Positions 41,713-49,008 of a stretch of 64,000 nt of DNA are shown here, one piece after another; within the stretch, counting starts at the first letter, position 1, and the number at the start of each line of letters is the position of its first letter. Under the pieces are notes generated by a model. The model did no database searches. It saw only the letters and a list, made by a program, of their open reading frames with translations, and was not told where the DNA came from. Origin of the DNA: Bacillota bacterium (GTDB taxonomy: Bacteria > Bacillota > Sulfobacillia > JAJZYS01 > JAJZLH01); the NCBI GenBank assembly GCA_021850485.1, contig JAJZLY010000002.1, positions 1-64,000 of the forward strand. Direction: 5' to 3'. Both the position numbers and the translations under genes were made by a program.

Positions 41713-41910
41713 TCAGGCGCCGGGCAAGAGCCTCTTCAGTCGCTTCGTATCCGACGCACTCAGTACCGCGCTCTGGCGCAGATCCTGGCGCTTGGCAGCA
41801 CCCTTGCGGGTCAGCTTGTGACTGCGGCTGGAATGTGCCGCCACGCCCTTGCCGTTGCGGGTCAGGCGAAAGCGCTTGGCAGCACCTCGGTGGGTCTTTA
41901 CCTTGGGCAT
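41713..41910 (-). CDS. rpmI: 50S ribosomal protein L35
   Basis: A 65-residue basic protein MPKVKTHRGAAKRFRLTRNG with the typical L35 ending RLKRLLPG. ATG 41910 has AGGAG upstream; an in-frame start 11 codons earlier lies in infC and is not used. It lies 10 bp after infC. Confidence 0.97.
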   Translation of the reverse strand: MPKVKTHRGAAKRFRLTRNGKGVAAHSSRSHKLTRKGAAKRQDLRQSAVLSASDTKRLKRLLPGA

Positions 41911-41920
41911 GTTCCCACTC

Positions 41921-42439
41921 CTAGGTAGCGTTCTTGGGGGCAAAAAACATGATCATGTTGCGACCTTCGAGCCGAGGCGGGCGTTCGACCACGGCCACCT
42001 CGTCAAGTTGCTCAGCCAGGCGGCGCAAAATCTCTTGCCCGATCTCCTGGTGGACGATCTCTCGCCCCCGGAACATGATGGTGGCCTTGACCTTGTCGCC
42101 CTCTTTGAGAAACTTCATGGCGTTTCTCATCTTGACGTCAAAGTCGTGCGCCTCGATGCGGGGCCGCAGTTTGACCTCTTTGACGTTGATTTGCTTTTGC
42201 TTCTTGCGGGTTTCTTTCTCCCGCTTTTGTTCCTCGTACCGGAAGCGGCCAAAATCCATGATCCGGCACACCGGCGGCTTGGCTCCAGCGGCCACCTCGA
42301 CTAGGTCGAGGTTTCGTTCAGCGGCCAACTCCAGGGCCCGGGACAACGAGACGATCCCCATCTGCTCTCCGTCCGGTGAAACCAACCGGATCTCGCGGGC
42401 CCGGATTTCGTCATTGATCCGCCATTCTTTGGTGCTCAG
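41921..42439 (-). CDS. infC: Translation initiation factor IF-3, probable CTG start
   Basis: A 172-residue IF-3 with N-domain [19 protein letters not shown], linker [12 protein letters not shown] and C-domain [12 protein letters not shown]. The family core begins at WRINDEIR, upstream of any ATG/GTG/TTG in frame: the first such codon (TTG 42385) would remove half of the N-domain. CTG 42439 sits 5 nt after GGAGGGG and gives [11 protein letters not shown]. Rare start codons such as AUU or CUG are characteristic of infC and let IF-3 limit its own synthesis. Confidence 0.9.
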   Translation of the reverse strand: MSTKEWRINDEIRAREIRLVSPDGEQMGIVSLSRALELAAERNLDLVEVAAGAKPPVCRIMDFGRFRYEEQKREKETRKKQKQINVKEVKLRPRIEAHDFDVKMRNAMKFLKEGDKVKATIMFRGREIVHQEIGQEILRRLAEQLDEVAVVERPPRLEGRNMIMFFAPKNAT

Positions 42440-42469
42440 GCTCTCCCCTCCGACGTTGGGCCATGGATC

Positions 42470-42493
42470 ACAAAAGGCAGGCCATGCCTGCCT
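42470..42493 (-). promoter_or_regulatory. Hairpin with T run in the infC leader (attenuator candidate)
   Basis: An 8-bp inverted repeat (42475-42482 with 42486-42493, 3-nt loop) is followed by TTTT on the minus strand, about 30 nt before the infC ribosome site. Leader attenuation controlled by L20 is known for this operon in Bacillus; this hairpin could serve that role. Confidence 0.55.
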
Positions 42494-42569
42494 CTCCTTC
42501 GGTGTTTGGTGACCGAACCTACAGCGCTTTAGCGTGCAGGTGAGAAGTCAGGCTTCTGCTTGGCCTCTT

Positions 42570-42598
42570 TAGTATCGGGGCTCTCTCCACCGTCGTCA
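42570..42598 (-). promoter_or_regulatory. Predicted infC-rpmI-rplT promoter
   Basis: TTGACG (42598-42593) and GATACT (42575-42570) with a 17-nt spacer on the minus strand, giving a leader of about 125 nt before infC. Confidence 0.55.
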
Positions 42599-42602
42599 AG
42601 GC

Positions 42603-42633
42603 TTGGCAGGAGGCCCGATCGACATTGTCTAAT
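42603..42633 (+). promoter_or_regulatory. Possible fabI promoter
   Basis: TTGGCA at 42603-42608 with TCTAAT at 42628-42633 (19-nt spacer, longer than ideal), about 40 nt before the fabI start; it would be divergent from the infC promoter. Confidence 0.35.
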
Positions 42634-42674
42634 CAGCCGAGGCTCAGAGTTTTCCCCTTCGAAGGAGGATCCGA

Positions 42675-43466
42675 ATGGGACTTCTGGATGGCCGGCGCTG
42701 TCTGGTGGCAGGAGTGGCCAACAAGCGCTCTCTGGCGTGGGGTTGTACCAGCGCATTCTTGCGGGAAGGTGCGGAGGTGATCCTCACCTACCAGAACGAC
42801 CACTTCAAGAACACGATCGAGCGGTTGCTCGACGAAAACGGCTATCGGCAACAGGTGGCCCTGTACCACTTGGACGTCTCAGACGAACAGTCGCTGACCG
42901 ATCTGGGCCAGGCGATAGGCCGGCACGGCAAACTGGATGTGCTCGTCCACTCCATCGCCCATGCCCGGACCGAGGATCTGGAGGGAAGCTTCCTGCAGGT
43001 CTCGAGAGAGGGCTTTGGCTTCGCACTGGACATCAGCGCCTACTCCCTGGTCTCGCTCACGCGCGCTCTGCGGGACCATCTGTCCGCCGACGCCAGCGTG
43101 ATCACCATGACCTACCACGCCGGCGAGCGTGTGGTGCCCAACTACAACGTGATGGCTGTTGCCAAGCAGGCCCTGGAGACTATTGTCCGCTACCTGGCAG
43201 CCGAACTGGGACCGGCCGGCGTGCGGGTCAACGCCGTGTCTGCCGGAGCCGTGAAGACCCTGGCCGCTTCTGGCGTCAAGGGAATCTCGCACTCGATCAA
43301 GACCTACGAGGCGATCGCCCCCTTGCGCCGGGCCGTGACCATCGAGGAGATCGGTGACGCCGCTGTGTTCTTGGCCTCGCCCCTGAGCCGGGCCGTAACC
43401 GGCACCATCATGTTCGTGGATGAGGGCTTCCACGTCCTCGGCTCGGTGCCAACCAACTTACCTTGA
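42675..43466 (+). CDS. fabI: Enoyl-[acyl-carrier-protein] reductase FabI
   Basis: NADH-dependent reductase of 263 residues closing each round of fatty-acid elongation. The N-terminal AGVANKRSLAWG is the FabI nucleotide motif; catalytic Y157 and K164 are spaced by six residues in NYNVMAVAKQ, and Y147 lies in TMTYHAG. SIAHARTEDLEG is also typical. GAAGGAGG precedes ATG 42675. It is monocistronic, with a hairpin after the stop; other fab genes are not present. This is the target class of triclosan and isoniazid-type inhibitors. Confidence 0.95.
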   Translation: MGLLDGRRCLVAGVANKRSLAWGCTSAFLREGAEVILTYQNDHFKNTIERLLDENGYRQQVALYHLDVSDEQSLTDLGQAIGRHGKLDVLVHSIAHARTEDLEGSFLQVSREGFGFALDISAYSLVSLTRALRDHLSADASVITMTYHAGERVVPNYNVMAVAKQALETIVRYLAAELGPAGVRVNAVSAGAVKTLAASGVKGISHSIKTYEAIAPLRRAVTIEEIGDAAVFLASPLSRAVTGTIMFVDEGFHVLGSVPTNLP

Positions 43467-43490
43467 CCTGTTGACGACGAAAACGTCGCC

Positions 43491-43514
43491 AGCCGACCCA
43501 CTTCCCGGTCGGCT
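43491..43514. terminator. Hairpin between convergent fabI and GNAT genes
   Basis: AGCCGACC and GGTCGGCT form an 8-bp stem with an 8-nt loop between the two converging stop codons. No T run is evident on either side. Confidence 0.5.
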
Positions 43515-43569
43515 CGGGTCTGGAGGCATTCTGATCAGGCTCGACGCTGGGACCTGGGTGTGCCTGCTG

Positions 43570-44091
43570 TTAGGAATTTGCTCTCGCTAGTCTGATCAAG
43601 CCCGCTCTGGTCGGTTCAAACCCGCATGCGGCATAGAAATGCTCCAGCTCTGGTTCGTAGTCGACGTGGATCCATTGAATGCCGCGCTCGGCCGCCATTT
43701 GCACCGCCCGGCGGACCAGCTCGCGGCCAATCCCTTGCCGCTGGAAGCGAGGATGCACGGTGGTGTCCAACAAAAAGGCGTGAATGCCACCATCCCAGGC
43801 CAAATTGACATAACCGATCAGTTCGGACTGCGAAAAGGCCGCCAGGTAGCCCAGACTGTACGCCCACTGGACCTGGAAATCAGTATGCCGGTGCGCTGGC
43901 CAGGCCGCCGCGAATAACTGATTGACCTGATTGCCGGAAAGTGGCGCCCGCACCCGGTAGCTGACCGGCTGCGGCGGAGTCCTGCCGGCTGCTGCAGGCA
44001 ACTGGTCCTGGGCACTAGGCGCCGCCCCCGGTCCCGGCTTGGCCTTCAGCGTTGTGTCCGCAGACAAAACCCCAGCGGACTTTCGCTTCAT
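43570..44091 (-). CDS. GNAT-family N-acetyltransferase
   Basis: A 173-residue protein whose C-terminal 110 residues form a GCN5-related acetyltransferase domain. The acetyl-CoA loop is RFQRQGIGRELVRRAVQMA, preceded by AFLLDTTVHP and followed by FYAACGFEPTRAGLI. The first 45 residues are a low-complexity linker. ATG 44091 overlaps the thrS stop by one base (TGATG), so it is the last gene of the thrS transcript. Substrate unknown. Confidence 0.85.
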   Translation of the reverse strand: MKRKSAGVLSADTTLKAKPGPGAAPSAQDQLPAAAGRTPPQPVSYRVRAPLSGNQVNQLFAAAWPAHRHTDFQVQWAYSLGYLAAFSQSELIGYVNLAWDGGIHAFLLDTTVHPRFQRQGIGRELVRRAVQMAAERGIQWIHVDYEPELEHFYAACGFEPTRAGLIRLARANS

Positions 44092-46025
44092 CACGCCCGC
44101 CCGTGACCGTCTGTGTCGGCGAGCTGACTCGGCCCGGACCAGCGACTGGCGATACGCTCTTGGAGATCTCGGGTGAAGGTTCCCTGAGCGATCGTCCCCA
44201 GGTCCTTGCCGCCCCGCTCCCGGACGGCCACGGTGCCGGCCTCGACCTCCCGTTGACCGATCACGGCCACGTACGGAATTTTCTCCTTTTCGGCAGCTCG
44301 GATCCGGTAGCCGATCTTCTCGTTGCGGTCGTCCACCTCGGCGCGCACGCCACCCTCGCGCAGGGCTTTGGCGACCGTCCCCGCAGCCTGCCGTTCCGCC
44401 TCCGAGATCGGCAGCAGGCGGACTTGGACGGGGGCGAGCCACAGCGGGAAGGCGCCGGCGAAGTGCTCGACCAAGACCCCGATGAAGCGCTCCAGCGAGC
44501 CCATGATCGCCCGGTGCACCATCACCGGGGTTTTTTGCTTGCCATCGCGGTCGACGTAGTGGAGCTCGAAGCGGATGGGCAATTGAAAGTCGACTTGGAT
44601 GGTCGCCACCTGCCAGCGGCGGCCCAGTGCATCGGTCGCAACGAAGTCCAGCTTTGGCCCGTAGAACGCCCCCTCGCCAGGATCGACCACATAGGCCCGG
44701 CGCTCTTCGCCCAAAGCCGCCTCCAGTGCAGCCTCGGCCTGATCCCACAGGGCGTCGTCGCCCATTCGGCTGGGCGGCCTGGTCGAGAGGTGGATCTCAA
44801 TCGGCATCTGAAAGGTGGCATAGACCGTGTCGACCAAGCCCAACGTCTCCTCGATCACCGACCCGAGCTGCTCGGAAGCAAGGAAGATGTGGGCGTCATC
44901 CTGATGCATACCGCGCACCCGGAGCAGGCCGTGCAAGGTGCCAGATCGCTCGCGGCGGGTCAGCGGTCCATACTCCGCAATCTTCAGCGGCAGCTCGCGG
45001 TAGGATCGGGTCGCCTCTGCGAACAGCAGACAATGGCCGGGGCAGTTCATCGGTTTGACACCAAAGGCTTCTCCCTCTGACTCCATCAGGAACATGTTGT
45101 CCGTGAAGTGGGCGCTGTGGCCGGACGTCTCCCACAATTCGGTCTTGAAGATCCAAGGAGTGGACACCTCTTGGTAGCCGAGGGGCTGCTGCAGGCTGCG
45201 CGAGAATCCCACCAGCGCTTCGTAGAGGATCAGGCCCTTGGCGTGCCAGAAGGCGAAGCCTGGGGCCACGTCGTGGAAACTGAACAAGTCGAGTTCTGGG
45301 CCGAGCTTGCGATGATCACGCCGCTTGGCTTCCTCGATCAAGAAGAAGTGGCGCTCCATTTCAGCGGCAGATGGAAATGCTGTCCCATACACTCGCTGCA
45401 GCATCGGCCCCTGATCGTCTCCCCGAAAGTAGGCACCGGCGACGTTGGTCAGGCGCAGGGCCTTGATCAGGCCGGTCCGAGGGAGGTGCGGCCCCCGGCA
45501 CAGATCGGTGAACTCGCCCTGGTTGTAGGTGGTGATCAGGGCGTCTTCGGGCAGCGCCTCGATCAGATGCACCTTAAAGGGTTCCCCGGCGCGCTCAAAA
45601 TCAGCTAGAGCTTGCGCCCGAGAGACCTCGTCACGCCTTAGGGGATGATCTTCAGCCACCACCTTGGCCATCTCGGCTTCAATCGCAGCCAGATCGCCTG
45701 GGCCGATTGGCTCCGGGAACAAGATGTCATAGAAGAAGCCCTCATCGGTGGCGGGCCCGATTGCCAACTGCGCCTTGGGATAAAGCCGCTTCACGGCCTG
45801 AGCTAAGACGTGGGATGCAGTATGCCTGAACACCTGGCGCCCCTGCGCATCGGCGAAGGTGAGCAGCCGCACCTGGCCCTCTTCAACCGGGCGAAACAAC
45901 TCCAAGACCCGGTCGCCGACCGCAACTGCCAAGACGTCCGGGACCCCCAGTTGGGCCACCAGATCTCCATAGCGACTACCACCAGCCAGATCCACAGCAC
46001 CCTTGCCCACAACCTCGACACGCAT
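44091..46025 (-). CDS. thrS: Threonyl-tRNA synthetase
   Basis: Class II synthetase of 644 residues. Domains in order: TGS (about 1-65), the editing domain with HTASHVLAQAVKRLYP and its later zinc-type His/Cys residues, the catalytic core with the zinc-site Cys in MNCPGHCL, the motif-2 Arg in GLLRVRGMHQDDAHIF and motif-3 HRAIMGSLERFIG, then the anticodon-binding domain. ATG 46025 has GAGGAGG upstream; the longer open frame lies in the T-box. Expression should follow tRNA-Thr charging. Confidence 0.96.
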   Translation of the reverse strand: MRVEVVGKGAVDLAGGSRYGDLVAQLGVPDVLAVAVGDRVLELFRPVEEGQVRLLTFADAQGRQVFRHTASHVLAQAVKRLYPKAQLAIGPATDEGFFYDILFPEPIGPGDLAAIEAEMAKVVAEDHPLRRDEVSRAQALADFERAGEPFKVHLIEALPEDALITTYNQGEFTDLCRGPHLPRTGLIKALRLTNVAGAYFRGDDQGPMLQRVYGTAFPSAAEMERHFFLIEEAKRRDHRKLGPELDLFSFHDVAPGFAFWHAKGLILYEALVGFSRSLQQPLGYQEVSTPWIFKTELWETSGHSAHFTDNMFLMESEGEAFGVKPMNCPGHCLLFAEATRSYRELPLKIAEYGPLTRRERSGTLHGLLRVRGMHQDDAHIFLASEQLGSVIEETLGLVDTVYATFQMPIEIHLSTRPPSRMGDDALWDQAEAALEAALGEERRAYVVDPGEGAFYGPKLDFVATDALGRRWQVATIQVDFQLPIRFELHYVDRDGKQKTPVMVHRAIMGSLERFIGVLVEHFAGAFPLWLAPVQVRLLPISEAERQAAGTVAKALREGGVRAEVDDRNEKIGYRIRAAEKEKIPYVAVIGQREVEAGTVAVRERGGKDLGTIAQGTFTRDLQERIASRWSGPSQLADTDGHGRA

Positions 46026-46043
46026 GGCACAACCTCCTCGTTC

Positions 46044-46260
46044 AGCAAAGCGACACTCGCCCCGGTCAGGGGCGAGTGTCGCTCGCGGTTCCACCCTAGT
46101 TTGGAAGTTGCCTTCCCTCATTAAGCACGCTATCGGGCGCTGGCCGCCGGTGTTGGCACCGGAGCTCGGAAGTGGTCTTCGCCGTCTGGCCTGCCAGGGG
46201 GCTCACACCCTCCCCCCCTCGCTAGAGCGCCCGAACGGGTACTCGCTTCGTCATCACTAT
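46044..46260 (-). promoter_or_regulatory. T-box riboswitch (threonine) before thrS
   Basis: On the minus strand AACTAGGGTGGAACCGCG is followed by a perfect 15-bp terminator stem (46049-46063 with 46069-46083) and a short T-containing tail. The specifier codon reads ACC (46176-46174), matching tRNA-Thr. Stem-I AGCGAG-type and GATGACGAAGCGAGTA elements lie at the 5' end. Confidence 0.92.
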
Positions 46261-46267
46261 TGAGGCG

Positions 46268-46296
46268 TATTCTCATCCATGCCGCAGGCGACGTCA
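46268..46296 (-). promoter_or_regulatory. Predicted thrS promoter
   Basis: TTGACG (46296-46291) and GAGAAT (46273-46268) with a 17-nt spacer on the minus strand, a few bases before the T-box start. Confidence 0.5.
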
Positions 46297-46391
46297 AGTC
46301 AGTGGACGCACACACGAAGGCGCGTACCCGCCGCTGCCGAAATGGTGCGCAGTTAGGCTGAGCGACCCACTGCCAGGAAAGAGGTGGTCAC

Positions 46392-46805
46392 ATGTCCCGC
46401 CGTTTGAAGTCCCCCAAGAGCCCGGTCAACATCCAGCATCAAGAACAGTTGAAACCGTTGGATCGGGCGGCCCTGGTCATCACCACCCGGGTCGGCACGA
46501 TGTCCTTTTTCCTGGTCATCTTCGGCTGGACTGTCGTGTGGCTGCTGTGGAATCTGCTGGCCCCAGTCGGACTCCGCTTCGACCCAGCTCCGGCGTTCGT
46601 GTTCTGGCTGTTCATCTCGAACATGATCCAGATCTTCCTGATGCCTCTGGTGATGGTCGGCCAGAACCTGCAAGGCGCACACAGCGAACTGCGGGCCGAA
46701 TACGACCACCAGACCGTGACCGACATGAAGGCGCAACTAGCCACCATCCTGGCCAAGCTGGAGGCGTTCCCCGAGGTGAGCGGCGACAAGGCCCCTAAGG
46801 CCTAG
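46392..46805 (+). CDS. DUF1003 membrane protein
   Basis: A 137-residue protein with two transmembrane helices (about 38-57 and 68-88) and the DUF1003 pattern DRAALVITTRVGTMSFFLVI, FDPAPAFVFWLFISNMIQIF and DLxAE-like LRAEYDHQTVTDMKAQLATI coiled segment. Function of the family is unknown. AGGTGG lies 4 nt before the ATG. Its last 11 bases overlap the end of the convergent ABC-F gene. Confidence 0.85.
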   Translation: MSRRLKSPKSPVNIQHQEQLKPLDRAALVITTRVGTMSFFLVIFGWTVVWLLWNLLAPVGLRFDPAPAFVFWLFISNMIQIFLMPLVMVGQNLQGAHSELRAEYDHQTVTDMKAQLATILAKLEAFPEVSGDKAPKA

Positions 46806-48585
46806 CCGGCCCCTCTCGGTCAGTGTCCTGGGCGAAGGCTGCCCAGGCTGAGTCCAAGTCGCGGGCCAAAGCTTCGGCCTCTAGCGCTAGGCGGCGGCGG
46901 GCGTCCACCTCCAGAGCGGGCCCAGCCATGTCCGTTGCGAGCTGGGCCAGCTTGGCTTCCAGCTTGGCGATCTCTTGACTCCAATCGGGTGCCACGGGGA
47001 CCGGTGGCGTTTTCGCCGGCCTTGGCTTGTGGGGGTGCGGTGTGCCCGGCCGATCGGATCGGTAGGTTCCGATCTGCAGCACATCAGCCTTCAGGAGGTC
47101 GCTGAAGTGCTGGTCGTGAGTCGCCACCACCACCGCCCCGGGATAGTCGGCCAGAGCTTGCGCCAGCCCCTCCTGAGCGGTCTGATCGAGGTTGTTGGTG
47201 GGTTCGTCCAAGAGCAGCACCGACGCACCGCTGACCTCCAGACCGGCGATGGCCAGGCGGGTGCGCTCGCCGCCAGAGAGTTGGCCAACGGCCGTCTCGC
47301 GATGGGCCGACAGGCCGTAGCGGGCGAGCAGGCTGATCGCCTGATGGATGGTGGCGACGCCGACCTCCCGGGTGAGGTGGGCAACCAAGTCTGCCGCGGG
47401 ATTGGGCCAGGTTGGCGACTGTGACACCCAGGCCCGGCGGACGCCGGTGCCCAGTCGGATGCGACCGGCCAGGGGGGCGAGCTCACCGGCAAGCGTGCGC
47501 AGCAATGTCGTCTTGCCGGCTCCGTTCGGGCCCGAGACGATCAATCGACTCCCCCGTTCCAGATTGATGGTCAGGTCTTCGACCAACACCTTGCCGCCGA
47601 CGCCAGCGGACAGATGCTCGGCCAGGAGCAACACCCCGTCTTTGCCGTCGGTGCTAAAGCGGGGCCGGGCCACGGGCGGCCGCAGCGTTGGCGGCGGTTC
47701 CTTGAGCCGGGCGAGTTTCTTTTCCCGATCTTTGGCCTGGGTCGCCCGGGTGCCGCTGCCGAACTTGCGGATGAAGGCCTGGAGCTTCTGCCGCTCCTCG
47801 TCCAGGCGCTCTCGCTGGGCACTCAGCTGACTCTCGCCTGCCGTCCGGGCCGCCAGGTAGTCCGCGAATCCCAGGTGGTACACCGCAATGCCGTTTGCGT
47901 CCAGGTGCCAGACCTGATCCGTTAATCCTTCCAAAAAGTCCGGATCATGTGCCACCAGCAGGAAGCTGGGGGTTTGCTGGAGGCGCTTTCTTAGCCAACT
48001 CCGGCCATCTCGGTCCAGGTGATTGGTCGGCTCGTCCAAGATCCACAAAGAGGCATCTTGGGCTGCCAGCGCTGCGATCCGAATCCGCATCCGCTGTCCG
48101 CCGCTCAGCTCAGCCACCGGCCGCGACCAGTCGGTGCGCTCCAGTTGGAGCAGACTCAGTTGCTTGTCCAGTTCGGTGCGGACCGGCCACCCGCCGACAG
48201 CTGCGAAGCGGTCCTCCAGGCGACTGAGCTTGCGAAGCTCCGTCGCACTCGGATTCGGTCCCAGGCTCTGTTGGGCGGCCTCCAACTGTCGGTGCGCGAT
48301 CGCCCACCCCCCCAGCAGCGACTGGGCGTACGGTGCCACCGCCATGTCGGTCGGCGGCGCGTCCTCTTGCCACATGGCAGCCAGGCGCACGCTTGCGGAT
48401 TTGCGCACGCTTCCTTCGTCTGGCTCCTCTGCGCCAGCCAGCAGGCGCAACAGCGAAGTCTTGCCGGTGCCGTTGGGTGCGACCAGCGCAATGCGCTGGC
48501 CCGCTTCAATCACACCGTGCAGGTGGCGGAAAAGCCAACGGTCTTGGCGGATAAGTCCGAGATCATGAAATGAGAGTAATGGCAT
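46795..48585 (-). CDS. ABC-F family ATPase (ribosome protection / translation factor type)
   Basis: Soluble protein of 596 residues with two ATP-binding cassettes and no membrane domain. Cassette 1: APNGTGKTSLL, signature LSGGQRMRIRIAALA, ILDEPTNHLD. Cassette 2: GPNGAGKTTLL, signature LSGGERTRLAIAGL, LLDEPTNNLDQ. The inter-domain linker (P-site tRNA interaction motif region) around residues 235-310 is charged and helical. The upstream leader peptide and hairpin suggest antibiotic-dependent attenuation, as for VmlR/Msr-type resistance proteins. A C-terminal coiled-coil extension is present. Housekeeping roles (EttA/Uup-like) are the alternative. Confidence 0.9.
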   Translation of the reverse strand: MPLLSFHDLGLIRQDRWLFRHLHGVIEAGQRIALVAPNGTGKTSLLRLLAGAEEPDEGSVRKSASVRLAAMWQEDAPPTDMAVAPYAQSLLGGWAIAHRQLEAAQQSLGPNPSATELRKLSRLEDRFAAVGGWPVRTELDKQLSLLQLERTDWSRPVAELSGGQRMRIRIAALAAQDASLWILDEPTNHLDRDGRSWLRKRLQQTPSFLLVAHDPDFLEGLTDQVWHLDANGIAVYHLGFADYLAARTAGESQLSAQRERLDEERQKLQAFIRKFGSGTRATQAKDREKKLARLKEPPPTLRPPVARPRFSTDGKDGVLLLAEHLSAGVGGKVLVEDLTINLERGSRLIVSGPNGAGKTTLLRTLAGELAPLAGRIRLGTGVRRAWVSQSPTWPNPAADLVAHLTREVGVATIHQAISLLARYGLSAHRETAVGQLSGGERTRLAIAGLEVSGASVLLLDEPTNNLDQTAQEGLAQALADYPGAVVVATHDQHFSDLLKADVLQIGTYRSDRPGTPHPHKPRPAKTPPVPVAPDWSQEIAKLEAKLAQLATDMAGPALEVDARRRLALEAEALARDLDSAWAAFAQDTDREGPARP

Positions 48586-48673
48586 GGGTACCTCCTGGGC
48601 GGCTTCGGCCGCAACCTAGCAACCTGCATCCGTGTCGCCACCGATCAGGCTAGGGCAGCCCATCGCGGTGACA

Positions 48674-48710
48674 GCAGCAAAAGGGCGCGCTTGCCCCTTT
48701 AGCCCGCTGC
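48674..48710 (-). promoter_or_regulatory. Leader hairpin (attenuator candidate) before the ABC-F gene
   Basis: On the minus strand GCAGC pairs with GCTGC, and inside it AAAGGG pairs with CCCTTT, closing a bulged stem that ends in TTTTGC. It starts within the last codons of the leader ORF, so ribosome position could decide whether it forms. Confidence 0.5.
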
Positions 48711-48728
48711 CACCTCGATGAGTCGCAT
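48699..48728 (-). CDS. Nine-residue leader peptide of the ABC-F gene
   Basis: ATG 48728 opens a 9-codon ORF (MRLIEVAAG, stop TAA) with a good ribosome site, AAGGGGGA, 6 nt upstream. The stop codon touches a terminator-like hairpin and the ABC-F start follows about 115 nt later. This arrangement resembles leader peptides of inducible resistance genes where a drug-stalled ribosome prevents termination; the N-terminal MRL is also seen in macrolide-responsive leaders. Expression is an inference from layout only. Confidence 0.5.
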   Translation of the reverse strand: MRLIEVAAG

Positions 48729-48941
48729 GGAGGATCCCCCTTCACATTCGGTGTCCTGAGCATACCCAAGCTACTGACGGCCCGCAAGTGCTGCTTGACC
48801 GCGCCGGCTGGCCCAGATAGACTCAAGCCACTCGTTGAAGCGGGGGGTGACTGGAGTGACCAAGGTCGGGAGCTGGATCCAGTCGCGCCCTCTTGCCTCA
48901 GTTTCCGACTAGGATCTGACCAACCGGTCCATCCTCTCTCG

Positions 48942-48967
48942 GGCGCTGCGCCAGAAGGCGCAGCGCC
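48942..48967 (+). other. Perfect stem-loop in the rsgA 5' region
   Basis: GGCGCTGCGCC and GGCGCAGCGCC form a perfect 11-bp stem with an AGAA loop, ending 41 nt before the rsgA ATG and followed by a T/G-rich stretch. It could be a leader attenuator or a terminator of an upstream short RNA; the 48729-48941 stretch otherwise shows no convincing gene. Confidence 0.45.
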
Positions 48968-49008
48968 TGGTTCGTTGTCAGAGGAAACTGGAGGAGGCCT
49001 CCCACCCG

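Noticed and set aside
42560-43357. 265-codon frame on the same strand as fabI
   Set aside because: Out-of-frame shadow of fabI; it has no ribosome site and an Arg/Gly/Pro-rich composition.
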